Origin: Eleginops maclovinus
Lineage: Eukaryota; Chordata; Actinopteri; Perciformes; Eleginopidae
Length of the DNA: 64,000 bases
NCBI RefSeq assembly: GCF_036324505.1
Contig: NC_086361.1
Span: 5,033,196 to 5,097,195 of the forward strand
Direction: 5' to 3'
The notes under the pieces were generated by a model that saw nothing but the letters and a program-made list of their open reading frames with translations, was not told the DNA's origin and made no database searches. This document shows positions 22,106-32,386 of the stretch, piece after piece. Position 1 is the first letter of the stretch, and each line of letters starts with the position of its first letter. Position numbers and translations under genes: made by a program.

Positions 22106-22259
22106 CCACCCCACCAGATCTCCCCCTTTACATTTACTCTGTGTCATTAAACATACAGTGGTATGCAAAAGTTTGGGCACCCCTTAGGAAAACCACTGCA
22201 TCAGTTTGTCACTTGCTGAGCTTTTGAAGCAGCAACTTCATTTTAACATATGTTATACC

Positions 22260-23454
22260 CAGAGGTCGCGTTAACCGACAAATGTCCGTCATTGACGGAT
22301 ATTTTTTAGCTATGACGGAAAAATCAGAAGGCCGTCCGTCATTTTGACAGATTTTTACAATGATCATTACCAATAATAAACACAACAATAAAAATCACAA
22401 TTGAAATACCAGGCAAGTTGTGACAGTTTTCTTACTCTGCATAAGCTTCATTGCCGACACCAACTTTCAATCTGAGCCGACGTTACGGCTGTTCTGGTGT
22501 TCAGTGGGTCGATACATTGTAGCCAGCTGCGCAAGTTCAGCTCCATCGCACTCAAAGCCATGCTCCGATTTAAAACCATTAGCGGTCTGTGCCATTAGCA
22601 CAGTCTGAGATGTAGCCTATGGCTGCAGTAGTGTAGGCTATCTACCTGTTTCAGTGGGCTGTTTCCCCTTCTCAATCATCTGCAGAAAGCATGTGGGCGT
22701 AATTTTGCTATTTAAAAGAGATGCATTGAGTCGTTTGTGTCACTTCGCTGTCTCCTGTACCGCATGCAGAGGGATTTTCTCCCGATGAAGAGAGTGCTGG
22801 CAGGGTCGGGAAATCCCTCGTTCAGGGGCTCCTGTCGGCTGCTCATCACTTCGCTAGGGGAAATGTTTCCCGATTTTAGAGCGTTGGCTGAGGTGGCGCT
22901 GGTTATCCCAGTGTCTAGTGTTGCAGCTGAGCGGGGGTTCAGCCTTCAAAATAAAATAAAAACCGCCACGAGAAGTTGTCTGTCGGAGGCAAAGGCGCAG
23001 CATTTAATGTCAATCGCCTCGGCAGCAGAATCCATTGACACTTTTGATTACACGCAGGCAAGCGCGCTGTTCAAATCCATGCGGCCAAGAAGGAAAGTTT
23101 GAGCTGCTTGAGCTGTTTGTATTTTCACTATAATTGACTTCGTTCGGCTAAAATAGCCCATCGTTCTAAGGCACAGCCGCTATGTTTTCACAGCTGAAAA
23201 AGTTCTGATCGTCAGAAAAGAAATGCATAATAAATAATTATTATTAAAACACGCTTGTTCTGTGAATTATTTTTTTTATGACAATAAGTCAATAAAAAAC
23301 AATTGAGGCTATTAAATATAAGCATTATGGCTTAGGCCTAATATAACCATTTAAAAGTTAAAATACAATGACAGATAATAATGGACAATGACGGATTTTT
23401 TACGACCCTGCCCGTCAAAATGACGGACAATGAAAAAGTCTAGCGCAACCTCTG
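22260..23454 (+). mobile_element. Non-autonomous hAT inside the Tc1 element
   Basis: Ends CAGAGGTCGCGTTAACCG and, inverted, CAGAGGTTGCGCTAGAC form a TIR with mismatches. The flanks are the perfect 8-bp TSD GTTATACC (22252-22259 and 23455-23462). Subterminal TGACGGA/TCCGTCA motifs are frequent at both ends and probably bind transposase. It retains only the 3' end of a transposase gene. The insertion lies in the Tc1 3' UTR, outside the Tc1 frame. Confidence 0.92.
22737..23102 (+). pseudogene. hAT transposase C-terminal dimerisation fragment
   Basis: The 121-residue frame ends with a normal stop and carries the hAT dimerisation signature (ALVIPVSSVAAERGFSLQNK, then KTATRSCLSEAKAQHLMSI). The DNA-binding and catalytic regions are missing, so it cannot transpose by itself. 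The first residues are an arbitrary start where the deletion ends. If translated it could still dimerise with full-length transposase. Confidence 0.8.
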
Positions 23455-23586
23455 GTTATACCTTATGGTAACAGAAACATCTCAGTAGTGAAATAACTTT
23501 TATTGGTCAAACAGAAACATGTTTATGTGCATTCAAACAAAAATAGGCATGTGCATAAATTTGGGCACCCCTAAGAAATAATTCCA

Positions 23587-24609
23587 TTAATATTTAGTAT
23601 TGCCTCCTTTTGCTGCAATAACGGCCTGTAGACGCCTCCTGTAGCCACAGACAAGTCCCTTAAGCCTGGCAGGTGGTATTTTGGCCCATTCTTCCACACA
23701 AAACGTCTCCAGTTCAGTCAGGTTTCTTGGCCTCCGTGCATGGACAGCCTTCTTCAAATAAATCCATACATTTTCAATGATGTTAAGGTCTGGGGACTGG
23801 GATGGCCATTCCAGAACATTGTACCTGTGCTTCTGCATGAATTCCTTGGTGGATTTTGATCGGTGCTTAGGATCATTGTCCTGCTGAAAAATCCAACCCC
23901 GGCGTAGCTTCAACTTTGTGACTGACTCTAGAACATTCTTGTCAAGAATCTCCTGGTACTGTAAGGAATTCATGTGGCCCTCAACTTTAACAAGTTTTCC
24001 AGTACCTGTGCTAGCCACACAGCCCCATAACATGATAGATCCTCCACCAAATTTTACAGTGGGCAACAAGTTCTTTTCATTGAATGCAGTGTGTTTTTTT
24101 CGCCATGCATACCTGTTCATGTTATGACCAAATAACTCAATCTTGGTCTCATCTGACCACAGTATTTTGTTCCAAAATGCTTCTGGCTTGTCCAGATGTG
24201 CTTTTGCATACCTCATGCGACTCTTCTTGTGATTAACACTCAGGAAAGGCTTTTTGCACATCACCCTTCCAATGAGCTCTTCCTGGTGCAAAGTACGCTG
24301 GATTGTGGAACGGTGAACAACTACACCATCAGCAGCCAGATGTTGTTGTAGTTCTCTGGAGGTGGTCTGTGGCTTCTCTGTGACCATTTTCACCATCCTT
24401 CGCCTGTGCCTTTCCCCTATTTTTGTCGGCCTACCACATCTTTCCTTCACACGGACTGTTCCTGTGGCCTTCCATTTCACAACTACGTTTCTGACTGTGG
24501 AGACAGACAGTTTAAACCTGTCAGATAATTTTTTGTACCCTTCTCCTAATTTATAATGTTGGATTATCTTAGCTTTCAGGTCAGTGGAGAGTTGTTTTGA
24601 GGTCCCCAT
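23587..24609 (-). CDS. Tc1-like DD34E transposase, apparently intact
   Basis: 340 codons from MGTSKQLSTDLK to KGGNTKY; an ATG 12 codons upstream is in frame but the MGTSK start fits the family length. The N-terminus holds two helix-turn-helix motifs (LSTDLKAKIIQHYKLGEG and STVRNVVVKWK) linked by a GRPTK hook. The catalytic triad is visible: WSDETKIELFG, WIFQQDNDPKH and DLNIIENVW, with 34 residues between the second Asp and the Glu. The conserved linker GGGSIMLWGC is present. No stop or frameshift was found, so the protein could be active. It cuts and pastes at TA sites. Confidence 0.95.
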   Translation of the reverse strand: MGTSKQLSTDLKAKIIQHYKLGEGYKKLSDRFKLSVSTVRNVVVKWKATGTVRVKERCGRPTKIGERHRRRMVKMVTEKPQTTSRELQQHLAADGVVVHRSTIQRTLHQEELIGRVMCKKPFLSVNHKKSRMRYAKAHLDKPEAFWNKILWSDETKIELFGHNMNRYAWRKKHTAFNEKNLLPTVKFGGGSIMLWGCVASTGTGKLVKVEGHMNSLQYQEILDKNVLESVTKLKLRRGWIFQQDNDPKHRSKSTKEFMQKHRYNVLEWPSQSPDLNIIENVWIYLKKAVHARRPRNLTELETFCVEEWAKIPPARLKGLVCGYRRRLQAVIAAKGGNTKY

Positions 24610-25775
24610 CTTGCCACTCCCTAAGAAAGAACCTAGGCCAGGCACAGCCAGCTATTACCTATGTTAAATAGCCTTTTTCATGATTGGTTCCACCTGTCTT
24701 TGTAATTGAAGGTCTAATGAGCTAATCAAAGCAATTTTGTGCAGCAACCTGTCAGCTATAAATCCGTACAGGTGTTGAAATGAATGCTATTTATAAGGGT
24801 GCCCAAACTTTTGCACATCCCATTTTTTGCATGTTATTTTATTATAATAAAACTATGTAATGCTACCCTAAGAATTTTGGTCTGGAAAACACTAAAACGT
24901 CTACATCTTTGTAGGAAAACAAATGTTGTTGCTGTGATCTTCTATTATAAAGGAAAAGCAAATTGTCATGAAATCTCAGAGGGGTGCCCAAACTTTTGCA
25001 TACCACTGTAGGTCGTCGTGTTCTCTGGCTATTTTGCCACCACTTCTCAACTGCCTGCTCTGCATTATAGTCCTCAACCTCAGGGCCATGCAGAGATATA
25101 CGGAGGAGAGAATTTAGCATTTTGTTAGAGAGCGATCCTCTCCAGTCAGACTTGATCCTTTTCATGCAGGAGAAGCCTCTCTCACAGCATGATGTTGACA
25201 TCGGGAACACAAGCAGTATCTCTACGATCATCTGCATGTGGGGAAACTGTTCAGGCCTCCCTATGGCACCTTGCAAAAGTCTCTGCCATAACACCTGAGA
25301 CTGAAGATGCCTGAAGCAGACATGTGGACTCGAGTCACATGACTTGGACTCGAGTCAGACTCGAGTCATGATTTTAATGACTTCAGACTTGACTTGATCA
25401 AATTCGGCATGACTTACGACTCGACTTGGACTTGAATACTATTAACTCGAGACTTGACTCAGACTTTGCCTCTTTTACTTGTAATGACTTGACATGCCTC
25501 GAGTCAAAAGCTAAATTTCCTGATCATGGACATCCTTCCCTGCAATGCGAACCTGCGAAGCCCCAAAGACCGCAAAGTGAGAGAGCCGGCAGGCAAGTGC
25601 GAGCAATGCAATCATGTGGTGGATTTTGGCCTTTTTGGATTGGATCAGGGACCTAACCAGCGTGATTGGATAATCCCCGGGTTTCCCTTCATTAATATTC
25701 ACGATTTCATCTACGGAAAACATGCAATTGTGCCACGGAAGGGAAGCCTAGTCGAGAGCTGTCCGTCTGGTCTGC

Positions 25776-25824
<49 letters not shown>
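25776..25824. repeat. (TC)n microsatellite
   Basis: A pure TC dinucleotide run of about 24 units lies inside the hAT at 25317-28378. Confidence 0.95.
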
Positions 25825-25830
<6 letters not shown>

Positions 25831-26015
25831 CCTTACATTTGGAGGCACAACCAGAGAAAAATAAATGTTCCTGATGACTGTACCCGTATTTTTTTCTCAA
25901 CTGTACTGATTTCTGTTGCACAGATGTTGTAGTTCTGCACAGATGTTGAACACACTGTTGTCAAAGTTGACTTTACAAATGCTATTCATCTTAAGTTCAT
26001 CAGACATCTTCTTAT

Positions 26016-26018
<3 letters not shown>

Positions 26019-26098
<80 letters not shown>
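26019..26098. repeat. (AC)n microsatellite
   Basis: About 40 perfect CA units. Frames reading His-Thr or Cys-Val across it are artefacts. Confidence 0.95.
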
Positions 26099-26101
<3 letters not shown>

Positions 26102-26137
26102 CATAAATACACGAACACACTCACATACAGTACACAC

Positions 26138-27717
26138 ATACCTGCAAACTAGTCACCTTTCGGCGAAATTCGCCGTTTTCAACTCAAAATATGTCATTGA
26201 CGTGAATCGTGTAGATCCGAAGAGTTTTTTTTTTAGGGGGGGGGGGGGGGGCTGACCGACGACTGACCGACCAACCATAGACTGTATAACCGACTGTATA
26301 ATGAGCAAGAAACAAGTTTGCTATCTTCACAATAAATAAAATCTTTGTTCAAATGACTTGCGTCCCACGACCACCGACCAATCATAAGCAAGATAAACCA
26401 CAGCGCGCGTCTTTTTACCCATCGGTCCCTCTTGGAGTGGAGTGCTCAGTCGTCAGCGAGTGGTTCTTCTGGACAATTTTTGGGATACGTTACAGATACA
26501 AGTTTTGAGGTAGGTCTAGTTGCAGCTAATCTGGCAAAAACATTGTATGCTGTATCATTTTAACGTTGCTGAAGTAAAATTATTTTAGCCAAATAAAGTG
26601 TATTAACATGCTTCAGCTGGTCAGCTTGTTAGGTTGCTAGCTAACCTCAGTGAATTGTGTTAAAGTTAGCCTAGCTAGACCAGTTCTACGTCACCTCGTT
26701 CAATGTGAAAAGAAGACGTTTGTGAAGGCTGATCTCCACAGCATCCATCCTGTTACCTGATATTACTGGCGGCTATGTCATTGTGGTCAGATATGAGAGG
26801 GATGAAAACGAACACGTAATGAACAAATACACATCCGTGTGGTTTAGTGAGTAGCTGGTAGTGGTGCAACGGATGATCCGTGATCCGTTCGGATCAATTA
26901 TTTCGGTTTCGCATTCATCAACTTTTTAGTAGCTACGAAAAGTTTGGAGTTACGAACAAAATCTACAAACGCTGGCGACCGTGTGTAGAGTTTGTTTACA
27001 GTAAGCACATATAACGCTTCACTGTTGGAAATGACAGCATTCATATTGCGCTGTGTTATGTACACAAGACGCAGATGCCTTTGAAACACGCGATCTAAAA
27101 ACGAAAACATATTTTATATGTAGTAACAATTGTTGGCAATTGGCAGGTTTAAGATCCAGATTAGGTTCATGGTTGTGAATTATCTATGTAAATCGACTCT
27201 ATAGATAACACCTTCATTCTACATGTTGAATGATGATAGTGTAATACAAATATAGGCTATACATACAATGACAAAACTGCCGTGGGCGATATGTTATCCG
27301 TATCCTTTGTTAAAATTAATGTTCAATAGCTCTATGCCAATGGAAACAACAGAACGTGCGCATTACATATGGACCAATGCGACACGTTCATTACGGCCGT
27401 GGACCGATAAACACTCAGTAACGTACGCACACCAACCGGCATGTGCGTGTTTAACACCGTGTTTAACACTGGCGTTACCGCCGCTTAACTTAAATAATGA
27501 AGAACTGCTTTTAATTACGACTTGGCCGAGATCTTAACGTGCTGTTCATGCGTTTCCCATGAATAGCCTACTACTATAACTCGGAGCGGAGCAGGATATA
27601 ATGCGCATGTGCGACGTTGCTAGGCAACGTGTACAAAGGCTGGGGGGGGATGCCCCCAGACCCCCCTACAACGGTTTAGTTTGTCACCTTTTTCAGCCCT
27701 TCTGAGTTTGCAGGTAT
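26138..27717. mobile_element. Non-autonomous hAT-like element, fourth nesting level
   Basis: Termini ATACCTGCAAACTAGTCACC and, inverted, ATACCTGCAAACTCAGAAGG share 13 bp, and CACCTTT recurs just inside. The flanks GTACACAC (26130-26137) and GTACACAA (27718-27725) match at seven of eight bases, an 8-bp TSD with one change. The 1.6-kb interior has a poly-G run near 26236 and no frame with a known domain. A segment near 26863 (GTGGTGCAACGGATGATCC) looks like the start of yet another hAT, but I found no matching right end. Confidence 0.75.
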
Positions 27718-27748
27718 GTACACAAATAACTAAGATTAGGGAGGTGTA

Positions 27749-27779
<31 letters not shown>

Positions 27780-30700
27780 AAGCGCCTACCCCCAGCACCT
27801 TTCATTGTGTGTAGTCATGCTGCTTAATTGTTATGCAGATTAAACATTGTTTTATTGAAATATTAGGTTTCTTTGTGATTTAAGCAAAATGTTGACCTAC
27901 TGTAACTGGCATCCACTGAAGCATCAATGCCAGTTACATGCATCCACACAGTCCATGCCTCACTAGTCAAGGCGCTTTACCAACTTTAGGATGACAGTGG
28001 TGCCTTCCGTGCTCATACATTTCTAACCCACCATTCACACACAATACTTTGAAGGTCTTTGGGCGCATGCGTATATACAGATATATAAAATATATGCATA
28101 GTTTAATCTGTATGTATAAAAAAATACTGAAGATTAGGTTGATATGTTGAAATTGTGTGATCGTTAGTCTGATAATGGCATTATTAAGTGAAGAGTACAT
28201 GATGACTTGTTCAGGACTCGAAGAAGCTTGGGACTTGGACTCGACTTGGCTTTGGTGTTACTTGGACTTGGACTCGACTTGCCCTTCTCTGTCTTTACTT
28301 GGGACTTGACTTGGACTTGACTGCTGAGACTTCGGACTTACTTGGGACTTGCCAAACAGTGACTTGGTCCCACCTCTGGCCTGAAGTGTCGATGCACTAG
28401 TACCTTTAGGTCAAGCCACTCCTGTTTCGCTTCTTGAATTGATCTGAAGTCCTCACATGCTTCAAGAACTCCCTTAAAGTGAGAGACAAAAGTCTCAAGA
28501 TCAGCCAGGCCAAAGGTAGCCAGGTCAGTGATGTCCTCTGGCCAGTTGCTAAGGTCAAACATGGTGGCAGCAGCTTTAAAGACACCATCATCAAGGTTGC
28601 CAAACCGTGTGGTGACGTAGTCACAGAAGCCATTGATAAGTTTTTCTTTCACTTTGTGGAGGTTGTCATCATCCACTTGTTTCCTGTTGAGCTGTACACC
28701 AGAGTACATGTTTCCAGGAAAGGGCCCCACTTCATCCAGGAACTGCTTCAGATGCTGGCCTGGGACTGTCTGAAATACACGATAAAAAGAAAAAGTATTT
28801 CATTGTCACAATCACTAAACATACACTGTAGCATACAAAATTCTCTCTAGGGAGTTTATTTACCAACTATTTTGTTTACCTTCATGGCTACAAGAGCCAG
28901 AGTCGTCTTCTGCAGTCCATCTGACACCATCTGTAGTGTCAGCCCATCCCTCTGAAAGAGAAGGCTTAGGTCTTTCAGCTCACTGAGAATGTCAAGAAGA
29001 AGATGAACAAAAATGACTGTCTTGAATTGCTTAAGTCCTTTCACAGTGTGGCTGGCCCGCCCCTTCATGAGGTCACTTGCTTCTCTATCATCCATGTCAC
29101 TTGCGTGGCTCTCCAAATGGAAAAGGATGGCTTGGTAGTTCCTGATAAGGGCTGACAAACTATGGAGTGTGTGCGGAAGCCACCGTGTACCATCGATAGT
29201 CCCTGGTTTGACCAGATGTATGTTGAGGGCTTCTGCCACAGTCTTGAGCTCACGGCTAGCTTTGGCTGATGTATGGTAGTGTTTGTAGATTCCGTTGATA
29301 ATTTGCTTCAGTTCTGTGAGAGCTGGAAAAGATTTCATGCTGTCTAATGCGGCCAGCTCAAGACGATGAGCCACACACCAGATGGTCACCAGCGATCCAA
29401 ACATCTCTTTCAGCCTGGCAGACACTCCATTTCTATGCCCGATCATCACAGAGGCCCCATCACATCCGAACCCAACCAACTTTGCGTTTAGGTCATCTTC
29501 TGAAAGCCCAGCTTGGTGAAGTCCAGACATTATGGCGTCTAGGATGCCCTGGTTGTTAGCATGCTGCAATGTCACCATAGTCAACATGACGTTGACAGGT
29601 AGACCATTTTCAATATAGGTGACATAAATTATCTCCTGGTCCTGCACTGATCGGTCAACAGAAGAGTCAGACATTATAGAAAAAAATCTTGCAGCCTTTA
29701 TCTTCTCTTCCAAAGACTTGTTCATGGTTTTAGCTATGTTGTCTATGAATGTCTGGCAAGCGTGGTCATTTTTGTATGTTATACCCAAGTTAAGGCCATT
29801 TTTGAAATGCAGATTCACTAATTTGGGAAATTTTGTAAAGGGTTCCTCCTCCTTTGCAGCATAGTATGCTATGTTAAATAGCTTGATTAATTTATCCTTA
29901 ACCCTGATCCATTCTTAGAAGAGTTTGGCAGAGGTGCGTTCTCAGGATTCTCCCGTACTCTGAGAGCCTTCTCACAATCATTGTGAGCAGATGTAAGGAC
30001 GTGCATTTTTAGTGTTCTCATACGTACACTGTCGCCACTTACACCGATGAACAAAGAACTGTCTTTGGCCTTTGCTGGGAAGGATCTGCATGTTGAGCAG
30101 TACATCATTTTGGCAGCTGGATCAAACTCGGCAAAGGGGTATTGTAGCCTCCATTCAGGAAGCCGCTTCCTCTTCCTCTTTGCCTCATAGCCTCCTCTGT
30201 CCTTGGGCACTTGCAGCTCCTGAATTTAGTTAAGACAAAACACATGTTCATGTTATAATAATCTGATATAACATTACATAACATAGTAGGGTACAATGCT
30301 GTATAAAACTTTGTCTTAAAGCCCCGATGATGTCTTTGAACCAGACCCCTGTTTTGTTTTAATATAGATATAGAAGACAAAAACATTATCAATTGTAGAA
30401 GAAATGTTATTACAAAAGTGGTGAAATGCAACATTTGTATGAGCATTATAACCTCAGTCATTTTGATATTTTTCTACAGCATTATTTTAGTCTTTGGTTT
30501 CAACAGATATACACGTATTTTTTTCCGCCTGTTGGGGGAGCCCTGAACCCAAAAAATGCCGACATGCACAATGGTCAGGTCAGTTTGTTCTTGTTAAAGA
30601 CACGTTCGATCGAACTGCCTGTTCGCGAACGTGCCATCACTAATGCACATTGTAGCCTTGCTTTTGCGGGCAAAATCTACTGGGAGATTAGCTAGGCACA

Positions 30701-31888
30701 AAAACAACTGGAACATTACTCTCTCTTAACATGACACATTATTCTCATACCAAAGTTGATTGACAAACTAAAATTACCTTGCGACCTCCTTTCTAATCCT
30801 CAATCCAATCTGACTGACGTTCTTGACCAAAAAAACCCTCATGGCTCATGGACTAAAAAAAGAATGATTAGCTAAATGCCTTACGTTTTTGCAGCTAAAG
30901 ATTTTAGCCTAGTCACTGACTGGCTGACAAAGAAAATACAAAAATGATAGGCTACACCTCTTATTCTGGTCAACTGTATTTCACATCATTTTCACAAACT
31001 TCAAAAGAACATGAGACCGCATTTTAGGACGTTTATATGCATTGTAAGGCACACTTCAGTAGCTAGCGTTAGCTATTGCTGAGCACTAGCTAGCGTAGCT
31101 AACATTGACACTTAAGACAACTAACTTACCACAGTGGAAGACGATGAATCATGACCAGGACTTGGGATGTCTTCGTTTCGGGAGTCAGCAGTATCGGGGC
31201 TTGCATCAGGGGGCTTTTTATTCAACCACCTCAGCATTTCTTTCTTTTTTTTTTTAACTGTGGTTGATGACGGTGTATTCTCTCGCTCTATGAACGTTGC
31301 AGTGGCGCGAATCTAGCTAGCAGCAGTCAGCGGCAGAGTGGATGAAGTAGAATGCATGCTATGATTTGACAGCCAGGGGCGTAGCCAGGACATTATTTCT
31401 GGGGGGGCCAGCTCTGGCCAGTCTTTTATTTGGGGTGGCACTTGATTGTCAAAAACTACTATTTTAAAACTCACGCACTGCATCACTCAGAGCAGCAGTT
31501 TTTCTAACAGCTCATCTAGCCATAAACAATGGATTGAACCTTCTTATGGACACTAATGATGTCTTACTGTTACTGATAATCCCATGTTATTGGAATGGGT
31601 GCTTAGATAATGTGCGAGTGCGATGTGTCATGATTATGTGAGGGGGTTCAGGACTTTAACATGAGAAGGGGAAGCTTTTAGTGCAAATGACAGAAAGACA
31701 CGATATGAATTGTCATTTTAGGCGATCATTTATTAAAGTAAACTGTAGCCTTTTAAGTGCAATATTCATTTTATTTGCGATAATAAACATATGTATATAT
31801 AAAGAGTAAAAAATAAACGTCACACACACACATGTCCCATAAAACATAAAGAAAAACAAATATCAACAATGTGTAAAATGTACATTGA

Positions 31889-31890
<2 letters not shown>

Positions 31891-31972
<82 letters not shown>

Positions 31973-32002
31973 AACATGTACATTGAACTGTTTCACTACA
32001 AA

Positions 32003-32077
<75 letters not shown>

Positions 32078-32152
32078 TGAGTGAGTGAGTGAGTGAGTGA
32101 GTGAGTGAGTGAGTGAGTGAGTGAGTGAGTGAGTGAGTGAGTGAGTGAGTGT
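31891..32152. repeat. Compound (GT)n and (GAGT)n microsatellite
   Basis: Two long GT arrays (31891-31970 and 32005-32075) are separated by 34 bp, followed by about 19 GAGT units (32075-32152). The sequence TGTACATTGAA occurs before the first array and again between the two arrays, suggesting expansion by local duplication. Confidence 0.93.
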
Positions 32153-32386
32153 AGGTAGATCCATGTAAATAATTTGACAATTGTCTTTTTTGTAATTCTT
32201 GAGAACATATCTGAGAGTGTCTGTCTGGGAAGCTGACCAGATAAGTCTAAATAGAACAGACATGTACTAAAATTGCAATACCCATGTCACATAATACACT
32301 TTAGGAAAAACAAAAGAATGTTGGGGCTGTTAATGATGCAGAATTGGCAGGTATAACAGACAGATGCTGGTTACTTAGCTGTTAGT

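Larger units (their letters stand above)
22156..25008 (-). mobile_element. Tc1-like transposon carrying a nested hAT
   Basis: The TIR CAGTGGTATGCAAAAGTTTG is present at both ends (inverted at 24982-25008), flanked by TA (22154-22155 and 25009-25010). Removing the 1195-bp hAT and its 8-bp repeat leaves 1.65 kb, the normal length of a Tc1. It inserted in the last codons of the ZNF862-like transposase. An inner repeat of the GGGCACCCC motif near 23563 shows the usual double-site arrangement of such elements. Confidence 0.93.
25317..28378. mobile_element. Non-autonomous hAT with repeated ACTTGGACTCGA-type subterminal motifs
   Basis: Left end CAGACATGTGGACTCGAGTC, right end (reverse complement) CAGAGGTGGGACCAAGTCAC, perfect 8-bp TSD GCCTGAAG (25309-25316 and 28379-28386). 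Both subterminal regions, about 200 bp each, are filled with short variants of GACTTGGACTCGA. The interior has no transposase, only (TC)n, (AC)n and a further nested element. It interrupts the third exon of the ZNF862-like transposase. Confidence 0.9.
25009..31236 (-). pseudogene. ZNF862-like hAT transposase, split by Tc1 and a non-autonomous hAT
   Basis: Exon 1 (31236-31130) begins MLRWLNKKPPD and ends at GTAAGT. Exon 2 (30219-28880) has a TTF-type finger (MMYCSTCRSFPAK), then SIMSDSSVDRSVQDQE, KLVGFGCDGASVMIGHRNGV and WCVAHRLELAALD, the RNase H-like core. Exon 3 begins at 28769, is broken at the codons HRHFR by the insertion at 25317-28378, and resumes with LWQRLLQGAIG and the dimerisation region (VFPMSTSCCERGFSCMKR) down to 25011. 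Codons on both sides of that insertion are in phase. The only internal lesion I see is a one-base shift near 29900; the Tc1 cut the last few codons. Confidence 0.85.

Noticed and set aside
25897..26152. Frames of Cys-Val or His-Thr repeats (also at 31771-32263 and 44904-45140)
   Set aside because: Translations of dinucleotide microsatellites, not genes.
30500..30660. Possible hAT end (TAGTGATGGCACGTTCGCGA, inverted, near 30651)
   Set aside because: No partner end or TSD within the intron; left unannotated.
31891..32152. Repeated units considered as a CRISPR-like array
   Set aside because: Plain GT and GAGT microsatellites without spacers; eukaryotic context.
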